From positions 186,001 through 250,000 of the forward strand of contig JADKEF010000004.1 of assembly GCA_016718135.1 (NCBI GenBank): a DNA stretch of 64,000 nt, written 5' to 3'. Shown here in pieces: positions 7,599-16,799 of this stretch. How positions within the stretch are numbered: the first letter of the stretch is position 1; the number at the start of each line of letters is the position of its first letter. The translations under genes and the position numbers were made by a program. Under the pieces are notes generated by a model. That model ran no database searches. It saw only the letters and a list, made by a program, of their open reading frames with translations, and was not told where the DNA came from. This DNA comes from Acidobacteriota bacterium (lineage in GTDB: Bacteria; Acidobacteriota; Blastocatellia; Pyrinomonadales; Pyrinomonadaceae).

Positions 7599-10500
7599 AT
7601 GAAGACCACGACCGACACCCGTAAATGGGGACAAACTGACACCTTTCGTACAGCAAGATCGCTCATTCTCGCCGGAGTTGCACTGATGCTGGCCATAGGC
7701 ATCTCGTCGCTCGCACTCGGCACGCGGGCGGAGGGCGACGAGCCGACTGTGTGTACCAACTTCACGCCGATAGTTGGCATCACCCAAGATCAGTCGAATC
7801 TACCATATCAGGCTACGAATACGGTCAGAGTCCAAGTGACCGTTCCACAGTGCGGTTCGGCTGTCAACCCCGATCCGCCAACGAGCGGAACGCTCTCGGT
7901 CTCTCTGCCACCGTACTTGCCTGTCGTGAGTGCGACGCCGTTTCCAGGCATTGGCGGCACTATCACTGCCAGCGGCCAAACAGTTACGTATAACCATGGG
8001 CGCATGGCTGATCTTTCTGGGCCGGGAGGTGTCCGAATAGGGCAAGTCTTGTTCACAATCGTCGTCGACATCCAACCATTTTACGGTCCAAATGGGCCCG
8101 CCACGCCGCCGATCGGGTCCGTCGGGGTCAACTCAACATACAACTATGCCAACGGCAAGAGCGGCTCGACGGCTGGATCGAAAGCTCTCCCGCTCTGGTA
8201 CTCAAAGATGCATGCGACCACCACTCGAACGGAACCCGCATGGATAGGCGACGAGATCCCATATACATTGCTCACAAGCGGTTACCCTTATCTTCAAATG
8301 GTCTCGTCGGTGGTGAACATAACGGCACCGGCCCACACTCAATTTGTTGCCGGCTCCCACCCCGGAACCGTCAGCGGGAATGTCCTGACCGTCAATCTGG
8401 GTACTCTCTCGAGCTCTTCGGCCGTTAACTTCAGGCTGCGCGTTTTGCCCACCCTGACCCCAACAACACGTGATTTTAAGCCGAGCTATCAGCACCGGAT
8501 GACAATTGTCGATCCGCTGGACACTTTCGCGACACAACATGTCCTAAATGGCCAATTGATCACGAATAGCTTTGTTTACGCCAGACCCACTCTGGAGATG
8601 CAATGGCTCACCCCACGGACAGCCATCGCGCTCAACGGCGAGTTTTCGGCTATGGCCCGTGTGACGAATCTCTCGACCACGCTCACAATGACCGGTGTAC
8701 AACTTAACGGTACCCCGACATACACAGGCGAGGGCCTCGCCGCTCTCGTTACGCCAACGCCAGCACCAGTTTCGCTCGCGCCCGGCCAAACGGCGGACAT
8801 CGAATACAGATTTCGCGGAACCCGCACCGGGAAGTTCAAGATAACCGGCGAGGCGCGAGGTACAGCGTCGGGCACCTACATCTCAATTCCCGCCACCAGC
8901 CCCGAGCTTTGCGTCGGCTGCGAAGAGGTCGAGCTGAGCATCGATCTGGACAAGTTCGACTACAACATCGGCGAAGAATTTCTCGCGACGGTCGAGGTAA
9001 AATCAAACCTTGAGCAGCCGGTGACCGTCACGTTCAACGATCCACTGTTGCGGGAGCGGCCGTTTTCGGGGGTCGCGGCAGACGCCATCTTGACGGTCGA
9101 GCCGCCTCCGTTGCCCGCGCCTTTCCAACTGACCGCGACGAACCGCACGCGCTCGTTCCCCGCAGTAGTGCGGGTGAATGGATATGGCGAGACGGAACTC
9201 GTCACCGCTCTTTCCTACACGGGTCCGAGCGGGCCCGTGACGCTCGAGGCGTCTCAGCGGGTGGACGTGAGCCCGCTCGCGGTGACTCTTGAGATGCGTC
9301 CGCTTAGAGATGGTGTGCCGATAAAGAATTTGCTGCTGGACGGGAACGGGAACGCGACCGACACGGATGGAAACCCGGTCATCCCGAAGGTGCTCGTGAA
9401 GCTGGAGAATAAGAGCACAACTCCCGTCACCGCGGCCCTGCGGTTTGTCAATCCGCTCGGGCGTGACCGGACCGGCGTCGCGGGCCGCGTCTCGGTGGCC
9501 GGGGCTTTCCCCATCGAACTTGGTGACCTTGCCGGCGGGCAGGCAGTCGAGCGCGAGTTCGTCGTCGACGTGGACGCGAACGGGAGGTACGAATTCGAAG
9601 CGGGCACGCGCGCACAGCGAGCAGGATCGCCGAGACTGATCCTGCAAACAGAGAAAGGGGCGCCGCTCGTCGTCGGGCCGGAGGTGAAGACGACGCTACG
9701 CCGCCCCGACGAGAACGGCCTGACGGCCACCAGCATCGCGGAGGGGGTCAACTCCATAGACGCCCCGCTCGAATTCAAGACCAACCTCGCCATTCTCGGC
9801 ACGCAGCCCGCAGTCGAAAAGGGATTGGTCGCCGACGGCGTCACGCCGCTACTGATCGAGTTCGAGGTGCCGGCCAACAGTATCCCGGGCGGCACGCCGG
9901 TCGAGTACCAGGTTGAGCTTGAGATCGAGGGCGGCGGAACGATCGCCGGAATTCCCGCCGCGAATCGGTTGAACCTGGGCCGCTCAGGGACTTGGGTGCC
10001 CGGAACTGGCCGGCTCAGTTTCACCACCACCGAGAACAAGCAGTACGCCCATATCGCCCCGATCGCCTCCGACAACGTTAAGTTCAGCGGGGCAACGAAG
10101 GAGATCAAACTCCGGGCGGTCGTCACGAAACCGTCCAACGGCGTGGTGGTGGGCGAGGCCCTCTTCGCCGTGCGCAAGCCGCCGATCGCGCTGATTCACG
10201 GGTACAACACGGATGGAACGTGGGGCGATCTCTTCCAGGTCGTGCTGGCGTCGTCGCGCCCCCGCGAGGATTTTGTCTACACCATCCGCTACGGCCAGAC
10301 GCCCGTGGACGCCGCGGTCACTCAAAAGCTCAACACGGTTCTCCCGTTCGGCAGCCTCGTCCCCATCGTCGCGGAGGAACTTGAGCGGATGAAAACAGAA
10401 ATTAAGACCGACTGGGCGATGACGCGGCACGATGTGGTCGCTCACAGCCAGGGCGGCATCCTGACCCGCCTGCTCGGGTCGAAGAACGGCAACACGATGA

Positions 10501-12680
10501 TGAGCGAGCCGTTCCGCAACGCGGGGAACTTCAACCGCGGGCGGTTCCACCGCGCCGTGACGATCGGCTCGCCGCACAACGGCACCCGCATCGTGCGTTA
10601 CATGGTGGACCTGCAAGAGCGGTTCGGTGCCCAGACGAGCGGAACGCGGTTGGGCGTCCCCGGCGCGGTGGCGTCGCTGCTGATCAGCGATGGCACTGCC
10701 CAGCTTAAATTCGATCCGGCGGGCCCGCAGATCGCCCATATCAACCAGCTCCAGTCGGGTGCCCCGTGGGAGCCCGACCCAGGCCTGAAAATTCACCTGG
10801 TCCAGACAACCGTGAACAACGGGCAGTCGCCGAGCGTCAACTCGTTCAGCGCGGCGGACGGCGGACTGGGCTTGAACGTGACGGGGCCGCTGGTGCTCCC
10901 TCGTGGTTCCGACGGGGTGGTCGATTTCGACAGCATGACGGCGACGACGCCGGAAGCCGGGCAGAGCCCGCCCACGAACTCTTACCGCATGCCTGCCCCG
11001 CTACAGATCTCGCACGCCCTCGTAGGGCTCGCCGCGGGCATCGACCTGTTCGGTGGGACCGCAGGGCAGGTCGGATCGCCCGATGTTGCATTGCACGTCA
11101 TCGGTGCCCTTGACCAAAGCGATTCGATTTCGGCGGCGGACCGTGTGTTTGGGCCGTTTCGGCTCCCGGCACCGCTCCCGCAGACGGCGATAGACGACAT
11201 CCAGATCGCCGCGAACGCGGTGACGCCCGGCGTCGCCGAGAGCATCGAGCTACTAACCGGGCCGCGGCCCGCGACGGAACTCGGGCCATCGACCGTTTTG
11301 CGAACCTTCACGTTCCGATTGCCCGTTGGTGAAACCATCGCGAGCCCCGTCGTCTGGCACGTCGAACGGTTCGGGTTGAACGGCGTGACCGAGCAAGGGG
11401 CCACACTCGAGCCGTTGGCGGGCAACCCGGCCGCCGTGACTGTTAATGTTGACGAAAGTGTGTTGGGCGACGTCGTACTGTACGGTACCGCCCGTACGAA
11501 CTCCGGCAAGGTCATCATAGGCTCGCCGGTCTTGGTTCATTCGACTGAGCCGAACGCGGCCAACTACTCACTCTCATCGATTGATATATCGCCTCGCGGC
11601 GGCAGCTACCCAATAGGCGGAGGGACCGAACCATATCTGTTCGCGATATACTCCGACACCCAGGTGCCGAGTAACCCACCGCTGAGGCTGCGGCGGTGGA
11701 TAAATCCCCTCGATATCGGTATTTCCTCGTCGAACGCTGGTGTCGTCAATGTTGCCGATAAGTTGTCGTGGAAATTCGCCGGCCTCGGCACTTCATCAGT
11801 GGAAGTGAGCTGGCGGGGCAGAACCATCGTGCTGTCTTTCGATGTCTTTGACCCGAACGGTAACGGCACGCCGACGCCGACGCCCACTCCGTCTTCGACC
11901 CCGACATCAACCCCAACAGCGACGCCGACAGCGACACCAGCCGGTTTTGAGGCGGACGTCGCTCCGCGTCCGAATGGTGACGGGATGATGTTGTCGACCG
12001 ACATCACACAGCTGCGACGCTTTGTCGCGGGTCTCGATACGCCGAATGGGGCGACGAACGAATTTCAGCGGATCGACTGCGCACCTAGGTCAACGACGGG
12101 TGACGGAGTTATCAACTCGAGCGATGTTGTGCAAGGCCGGCGATATGCGGCTGGCCTCGATCCTATGACAAACGGCGGAGGTCCGACCGTACCGGCATCC
12201 CGGCCGACTATTGCTGACGCTATCGAAAAGGTGATCGAAGACATCAGCATTCTCTTCGCTGGCCGAGAACTACGCGTCGGACGAGAAGAGGACAAGGCCG
12301 ACAGAACAATTGCAATTCCCGTCGAAATTGTCCCTACTGGTGATGAAACAGCATTGAGCTTTACAATGGAATACGACTCAAAGCTGCTCGCAAATCCGCG
12401 CGTCGCACTGGGAAATATGGCACCGAGGGAATCAACGTTGACCCTCAACGTCGATCCGGCAGGCCGAATCGGCATCCTGATCGACTCGGCCGAATCAATG
12501 ACGGCCTCAGCAATCCCGCAGCAAGTTTTGACGGTCGTTTTTGATGTGATCGGAGAGCGTGAAGGCACGACAGCGGTTACGCTGACCGGCTCGTTGGCTG
12601 CCAAAAGTGTATCCGATCGGTTCGGGACTTCGCTCACCTCAAAGTACAGTGACGGCAACATCGATATTCCTCACAAATAA
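7599..12680 (+). CDS. Giant secreted lipase/alpha-beta-hydrolase-like protein with dockerin and cohesin-like tail
   Basis: 1693 residues. The start ATG follows a GGGGG-rich site. Signal peptide about residues 20-45 (ILAGVALMLAIGISSLALGTRA). Residues 50-850 are beta-sandwich repeats of DUF11/Ig-like type. A PGAP1/lipase-like alpha-beta hydrolase follows: IALIHGYNTDG near residue 864, nucleophile elbow HSQGG with Ser950, then TIGSPHNGTR. Residues about 1320-1420 form a further Ig-like part (SPRGGSYPIGGG), then a short Thr-Pro linker, a dockerin-like double loop (GDVAP-like ADVAPRPNGDG; TGDGVINSSDVVQGRRY) and a cohesin-like domain. The dockerin-cohesin tail is almost the same as in the 1322-4474 protein. 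The middle (about 9.0-11.5 kb) is visibly richer in GC than both ends. Expected to hydrolyse an ester outside the cell; substrate unknown. Confidence 0.85.
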   Translation: MKTTTDTRKWGQTDTFRTARSLILAGVALMLAIGISSLALGTRAEGDEPTVCTNFTPIVGITQDQSNLPYQATNTVRVQVTVPQCGSAVNPDPPTSGTLSVSLPPYLPVVSATPFPGIGGTITASGQTVTYNHGRMADLSGPGGVRIGQVLFTIVVDIQPFYGPNGPATPPIGSVGVNSTYNYANGKSGSTAGSKALPLWYSKMHATTTRTEPAWIGDEIPYTLLTSGYPYLQMVSSVVNITAPAHTQFVAGSHPGTVSGNVLTVNLGTLSSSSAVNFRLRVLPTLTPTTRDFKPSYQHRMTIVDPLDTFATQHVLNGQLITNSFVYARPTLEMQWLTPRTAIALNGEFSAMARVTNLSTTLTMTGVQLNGTPTYTGEGLAALVTPTPAPVSLAPGQTADIEYRFRGTRTGKFKITGEARGTASGTYISIPATSPELCVGCEEVELSIDLDKFDYNIGEEFLATVEVKSNLEQPVTVTFNDPLLRERPFSGVAADAILTVEPPPLPAPFQLTATNRTRSFPAVVRVNGYGETELVTALSYTGPSGPVTLEASQRVDVSPLAVTLEMRPLRDGVPIKNLLLDGNGNATDTDGNPVIPKVLVKLENKSTTPVTAALRFVNPLGRDRTGVAGRVSVAGAFPIELGDLAGGQAVEREFVVDVDANGRYEFEAGTRAQRAGSPRLILQTEKGAPLVVGPEVKTTLRRPDENGLTATSIAEGVNSIDAPLEFKTNLAILGTQPAVEKGLVADGVTPLLIEFEVPANSIPGGTPVEYQVELEIEGGGTIAGIPAANRLNLGRSGTWVPGTGRLSFTTTENKQYAHIAPIASDNVKFSGATKEIKLRAVVTKPSNGVVVGEALFAVRKPPIALIHGYNTDGTWGDLFQVVLASSRPREDFVYTIRYGQTPVDAAVTQKLNTVLPFGSLVPIVAEELERMKTEIKTDWAMTRHDVVAHSQGGILTRLLGSKNGNTMMSEPFRNAGNFNRGRFHRAVTIGSPHNGTRIVRYMVDLQERFGAQTSGTRLGVPGAVASLLISDGTAQLKFDPAGPQIAHINQLQSGAPWEPDPGLKIHLVQTTVNNGQSPSVNSFSAADGGLGLNVTGPLVLPRGSDGVVDFDSMTATTPEAGQSPPTNSYRMPAPLQISHALVGLAAGIDLFGGTAGQVGSPDVALHVIGALDQSDSISAADRVFGPFRLPAPLPQTAIDDIQIAANAVTPGVAESIELLTGPRPATELGPSTVLRTFTFRLPVGETIASPVVWHVERFGLNGVTEQGATLEPLAGNPAAVTVNVDESVLGDVVLYGTARTNSGKVIIGSPVLVHSTEPNAANYSLSSIDISPRGGSYPIGGGTEPYLFAIYSDTQVPSNPPLRLRRWINPLDIGISSSNAGVVNVADKLSWKFAGLGTSSVEVSWRGRTIVLSFDVFDPNGNGTPTPTPTPSSTPTSTPTATPTATPAGFEADVAPRPNGDGMMLSTDITQLRRFVAGLDTPNGATNEFQRIDCAPRSTTGDGVINSSDVVQGRRYAAGLDPMTNGGGPTVPASRPTIADAIEKVIEDISILFAGRELRVGREEDKADRTIAIPVEIVPTGDETALSFTMEYDSKLLANPRVALGNMAPRESTLTLNVDPAGRIGILIDSAESMTASAIPQQVLTVVFDVIGEREGTTAVTLTGSLAAKSVSDRFGTSLTSKYSDGNIDIPHK

Positions 12681-12697
12681 ACGGTACTTCATTGCAA

Positions 12698-12724
12698 AGC
12701 AAGGCCGCTTCAAGCGGCCATGCT
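12698..12724 (+). terminator. Terminator-like hairpin after the lipase-like gene
   Basis: AGCA-A-GGCCGC pairs with GCGGCC-A-TGCT around TTCAA, with one A-A mismatch. Only a weak T stretch follows, so termination efficiency is uncertain. Confidence 0.5.
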
Positions 12725-12883
12725 TTCTCAAGTCGCTCCGCAGACGGAACCTCGCTCGCTGTAGCATCCCTAGACGAAGATGCTTTTTGTGATCCACTAA
12801 TAAACAGGCGTTGGCATTTTTTGAGCGGAGTGCAAAGATGCATTCGGCCGGTCCATTCTCAAGGGGCCAGGACCGAGTAAAAT

Positions 12884-12911
12884 TTGACATTCGGTCGTTT
12901 CAGGCGATAAT
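12884..12911 (+). promoter_or_regulatory. Candidate sigma70-type promoter for the beta-helix/HAF surface protein
   Basis: TTGACA (12884-12889), 16-base spacer, GATAAT (12906-12911). It is the best promoter-like pair in the 338-base gap 12681-13018, which otherwise holds only the terminator hairpin near 12700 and a clear AAGGAG ribosome site just before ATG 13019. Confidence 0.5.
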
Positions 12912-13018
12912 CCTAACTAAATAGTTACAGTTTGAAGTTTGGGGGACGCGCTATCGTATTTTTTGGGTCAGTTGGTAAGACTCGATCGGTGTTGGCTTCC
13001 ATAGAAGGAGAAATTGAC

Positions 13019-16000
13019 ATGGGTAAGTATCTGAGATCGTTTCGAGGCGTGGCCTTGTGTTTGGTGTTGTTTTCGTTAGCCGTATTTGTTGCGAGCATTA
13101 CGACTTCGCGGACTGAGGCGGGGACCGAGCCGGCCTTGTTGGTCGATGTGAGTAACGAGGCAGCGGGTATCGAGAGCGTTGCGCAGCAGCGGACTCAGTC
13201 GAACGAGAACGAGAACGAGAATGAGGACACGCCCCAAGGAGTTGCACTCGTCGTTGACCGCACCGATGATAGCGCCGCTGCTTCCGCATGCACTGCTGCT
13301 GCAAATGATTGCAGTCTTAGAGGAGCTGTCGCAAGTTCCAACGTAACAGCGGGCAATAACATTATCAATTTTGATCCAGCTATTTTTGGAGCATCTCAGA
13401 CCATCACTCTCGGGGGTACTGAGCTCGTTATAAATAATAACGGATCGCTTACAGTAAATGGTCCAGGGGCAAATCTGCTAACAGTAAGCGGCAACAATGC
13501 CAGCCGCATTATTTCCAATAGTGTCGGAGCGGTCACGACGATCTCGGGCATTCGCTTTACTGCTGGCAACGGCGTGGGTGCGGCAAATACCGGACGAGCC
13601 GGGGCCGTGTATAACAATGGCGGAAACCTGACATTGAACAGCGTCGTTATTACTGGCAACACTGCGGCCAATGGCGGCGGCCTTAATAATGCAACCGCGG
13701 GAGCCATTCTGACACTGAATAACTGCGTCGTGTCGAACAATACATCGACATCATCCGGTGGCGGTATGCAGAACTTCTCGACCAGCACACTAAACATCAT
13801 CAATTCCGAGGTCAGTGGCAATACGGGCGGTTCGACCACTGGTGGCGGCGGAATTCAGGGAAACGGTACTGTCCGCGTCATAAATTCGACGATCGCGAAC
13901 AACACGGCTAACGCCGGGAATGGCGGAGGACTTGTCTACAATGGTGGAACGGGCAATTCCCTAACCGTTACCAACTCGACTTTTTCCGGCAACACAGCGG
14001 TCCTCAGCGGCGGTGGTGTTTTGCGAACCGGAACGACGTCTACCGTCGCGATCGGAAATTCGATATTTGCTGGAAATACCAATACGGGCGGTCTAACGCC
14101 GGACGCCTCAGGTACCTTTACCTCGCAGGGCACTAACATTGTTGGAAATGGCAGTGGTGCGGTGGGCTTCACAGGTCCGGGCGACCAAGTTGGTACAGCG
14201 GGAACGCCGATCAATCCCCAGCTTGGTCCGCTTACGAATAATGGCGGCACTTCCCGGACTTTCGCATTGTTGGCAGCCAGCCCGGCAAGGAATGCCGGTA
14301 ACAATGCCATCGCACTCGACCTCGGCGGGAGTCCGCTTACTACCGATCAGCGTGGAGCGGGTTTCCCGCGTGTTGTAGGTGGGACGGTTGATATTGGAGC
14401 CTTTGAAGCTGCACCTGCGGGGCCGCCACAGTACCAGATCATCGATATCGGAGTGGTCGTCGCGGGCGATACTGCTTCACAGGGTTTCGGCGTTTCGACA
14501 GGCGGCGTCGCGGTGGGACGTTCGTTTAGAACGGGTGGAACTCAAGCTTTCTCATGGACACAGGGCGGCGGGATCGTTGGTCTGCCAAATCTCGCCGGCC
14601 GCACGTTTGCCGTTTCCAATGCCGCGAACGACAGCGGCCGCGCAGTAGGAACCGGAGCTACGACTGCATTTGGCTCGGGCCGCTTGCCGATCGTTTGGCA
14701 GAATGGAGCGGTTTCGCAACTTCCGCTTCCGGCGGGCGAGACGCTGGGCGACGCGAATGACGTAAATTCCGCGGGCGTCGCCGTTGGGTCGGTAAACGCC
14801 GGTAGCACTCAGCGTGCCGTCATTTATAACGGAGCAAACGCAACTGTTATCACCCAGACGACCGTCGGTGGTAGTTTCTTCAACACGGCATACGGCATCA
14901 ATGACTCCGGACGCGTTGTAGGAACAGGCATAGATCCGGGCAACGCGGCCCGTAACGTCGGAATGGTTTACGACATCGGTAACGCGAATGCCATCGAGGT
15001 CGGAGCACTTCCTGGTTCGAATGGTGCTCTCGCATTCGGCGTGAGCAACAGCGGTTTTGTAACAGGTTCGAGCATGATGAATCAAGGCTCCGGCCTTCCG
15101 TTCATATGGTCACAGGCGGGTGGCATTCAACCCGTGGCATTGCCCGTGGGTACCACGCAAGGCTCGGGCAGAGCAGTGAACTCCGCCGGTTGGGTCGTCG
15201 GAACTGCATCGTCAGCATTCGCAATACCGTTCCTAAACACAGGCACGACAACCTATCGCCTCGGCGATCTCATTCCACCCGGAACAGGCTGGGATCTGCT
15301 GACCAACACGTCATCCTCGGCTCTTGGTATTAGCGACAATGGGATCATTGTCGGCACGGGCGTCTTAAATGGCGCGGTACGTGCATATGCGATGGTGCCC
15401 GGAGGTTCAACTCCAACGCCTACGCCTACCGCGACTCCAACGAGTACGCCGACGAACACACCGACGGCAACACCTACGCCGACGCCAACGAATCTGGTGC
15501 AGTTCTCAGCCGCCTCGTACATCAATGATGAATCGACTGTTGGTGATGTACCGCAGCAGACGGTGGTGACGGTAACGAGAACGGGTGTGACGACGGGAGT
15601 GACAACGGTCACGGCAGGCCCGGGAGCTACGGGAACAGCAAACGTGGCAGCGACATGTACGGGTAATGCCGACATCGCAGCGGCTCCGGTAGTGCTGACC
15701 TTTGCAGCCGGCGAGACGTCGAAGACCTTCAACGTCACGAACTGCCCTGACACACTGTACGAGATCGATGAGACGAGACAGTTCACGCTGACCGCTGTGA
15801 CAGGCGGAGGCGTCGGAGCCCAGGGAACAACGAATGTGATCGTGAACGATACTGCTAACCAGTTCCGTAACACGACACCGATCGACACGTTCCAGGGTAT
15901 CCAGGCGGCACCGTATCCGTCGAACATCACGGTGGCAGGGCCACCGCTGAATGTTCACCGTGTACGAGTCACACTGTATGACTTCTACCACTCGGCACCT

Positions 16001-16444
16001 GATAACCTGAAGGTACTGCTTGTCAATCCGCAGGGACGCAAGTACATCCTGATGGGCGATGCAGGCGGCCCGGTAGCGATCACCCAGAACGGCCACGTAA
16101 CGCTGACGTTCACAGACCTCGCCGGACAGGTACTGCCAGACAGTACAGCCCTGACGGAGGCAAGTTCGAACCGACGAACTGGCAGACGACGATCAATGAC
16201 TTCCCGGCACCTGCACCGGCAGGACCGTATGTCCAACCGGGCAGCACGGTGGGCGGCACGATCGCACAGACGCTGTTCGGCACCTTCGGACAGCTGGATG
16301 CCAACGGAGTGTGGAGCCTGTACATCCGCGATGACAACGGAGGCAATGCCCCTCAGGTCATCAACGGCGGCGTACAGGGCGGATGGGGACTCGAGCTTCT
16401 GCCTGCAACTGCAGCCGGAGTTGAGATCTCAGGCCGAGTGTTGA
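13019..16444 (+). CDS. Multidomain secreted beta-helix / HAF / Calx-beta / P-domain protein, frameshifted near 16155
   Basis: Start ATG 13019 is chosen over the TTG at 12932 because AAGGAG lies 10-15 bases upstream and a signal peptide (MGKYLRSFRGVALCLVLFSLAVFVAS) begins there. Order of parts: CSLREA-like motif (CTAAANDCSLRGAV) at about 85-105; parallel beta-helix with repeated NNGGN, GNTA and SGGG turns to about 480; HAF-type repeats (AFSWTQGGGIVGLPNLAG and similar) to about 790; Thr-Pro linker; Calx-beta domain (about 830-950); proprotein-convertase P domain from about 965. The P domain breaks at about 16148-16158, where the frame moves by one base to that of 16249-16668; residues after TALTEASSN are out-of-frame sequence. 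Surface adhesion or enzyme presentation is inferred. Confidence 0.8.
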   Translation: MGKYLRSFRGVALCLVLFSLAVFVASITTSRTEAGTEPALLVDVSNEAAGIESVAQQRTQSNENENENEDTPQGVALVVDRTDDSAAASACTAAANDCSLRGAVASSNVTAGNNIINFDPAIFGASQTITLGGTELVINNNGSLTVNGPGANLLTVSGNNASRIISNSVGAVTTISGIRFTAGNGVGAANTGRAGAVYNNGGNLTLNSVVITGNTAANGGGLNNATAGAILTLNNCVVSNNTSTSSGGGMQNFSTSTLNIINSEVSGNTGGSTTGGGGIQGNGTVRVINSTIANNTANAGNGGGLVYNGGTGNSLTVTNSTFSGNTAVLSGGGVLRTGTTSTVAIGNSIFAGNTNTGGLTPDASGTFTSQGTNIVGNGSGAVGFTGPGDQVGTAGTPINPQLGPLTNNGGTSRTFALLAASPARNAGNNAIALDLGGSPLTTDQRGAGFPRVVGGTVDIGAFEAAPAGPPQYQIIDIGVVVAGDTASQGFGVSTGGVAVGRSFRTGGTQAFSWTQGGGIVGLPNLAGRTFAVSNAANDSGRAVGTGATTAFGSGRLPIVWQNGAVSQLPLPAGETLGDANDVNSAGVAVGSVNAGSTQRAVIYNGANATVITQTTVGGSFFNTAYGINDSGRVVGTGIDPGNAARNVGMVYDIGNANAIEVGALPGSNGALAFGVSNSGFVTGSSMMNQGSGLPFIWSQAGGIQPVALPVGTTQGSGRAVNSAGWVVGTASSAFAIPFLNTGTTTYRLGDLIPPGTGWDLLTNTSSSALGISDNGIIVGTGVLNGAVRAYAMVPGGSTPTPTPTATPTSTPTNTPTATPTPTPTNLVQFSAASYINDESTVGDVPQQTVVTVTRTGVTTGVTTVTAGPGATGTANVAATCTGNADIAAAPVVLTFAAGETSKTFNVTNCPDTLYEIDETRQFTLTAVTGGGVGAQGTTNVIVNDTANQFRNTTPIDTFQGIQAAPYPSNITVAGPPLNVHRVRVTLYDFYHSAPDNLKVLLVNPQGRKYILMGDAGGPVAITQNGHVTLTFTDLAGQVLPDSTALTEASSNRRTGRRRSMTSRHLHRQDRMSNRAARWAARSHRRCSAPSDSWMPTECGACTSAMTTEAMPLRSSTAAYRADGDSSFCLQLQPELRSQAEC

Positions 16445-16668
16445 CACCTGACGGACGCGGACTCAGGAACGCGACCGTGAGCATGGTCGACAGCCAGGGA
16501 GTGGTAAGAACAGCAACGACAAGCAGCTTCGGCTACTACTCGTTCGATGGTATCGAGGCCGGCTCGAGCATCGTAATGAGCGTCGAAAGCCGCCGCTACC
16601 GCTTCGCCCCACGCATCATCCAGGTCATCGATACCCTTACGGACGTCGACTTCCAGGGCCAGGAATGA
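16249..16668 (+). CDS. 3' part of the beta-helix/P-domain protein after the frameshift (P-domain end plus carboxypeptidase-regulatory-like domain)
   Basis: This frame continues the upstream gene rather than being a separate gene. Homology resumes at codon GAC 16153 (DGGKFEPTNWQ), giving DFPAPAPAGPY and ANGVWSLYIRDDNGG, which are the second half of a P domain. It ends with a carboxypeptidase regulatory-like beta sandwich (EISGRVLTPDGRGLRNATVSM, FGYYSFDGIEAG). A single missing base near 16155 would fuse it to 13019-16444, giving a protein of about 1216 residues. No slippery heptamer is visible, so programmed frameshifting is unlikely. A strong terminator follows 27 bases after the stop. Confidence 0.8.
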   Translation: MGGTIAQTLFGTFGQLDANGVWSLYIRDDNGGNAPQVINGGVQGGWGLELLPATAAGVEISGRVLTPDGRGLRNATVSMVDSQGVVRTATTSSFGYYSFDGIEAGSSIVMSVESRRYRFAPRIIQVIDTLTDVDFQGQE

Positions 16669-16694
16669 TCTCTGTCCCTTAACGATCGAACAAA

Positions 16695-16719
16695 GGCGGC
16701 TCGCATGAGCCGCCTTTTT
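16695..16719 (+). terminator. Rho-independent terminator
   Basis: GGCGGCTC pairs perfectly with GAGCCGCC around GCAT, followed by five T. It ends the surface-protein cluster before the FHA-GGDEF gene. Confidence 0.9.
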
Positions 16720-16799
16720 GCATGCGTGAAAAGTTATGGAAATTGTTGTAAAGAAAGGGTATCCTGTTAATTGCTGCTCTCTCCCAACCGGCCCGTTTT

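Noticed and set aside
9254..10796. Long open frames on the minus strand inside the lipase-like gene
   Set aside because: They are antisense shadows caused by high GC at third positions; no homology-like motifs or ribosome sites.
16142..16170. Programmed -1 frameshift in the P-domain gene
   Set aside because: No slippery heptamer (X XXY YYZ) and no obvious downstream stimulatory structure; a single lost base is simpler.
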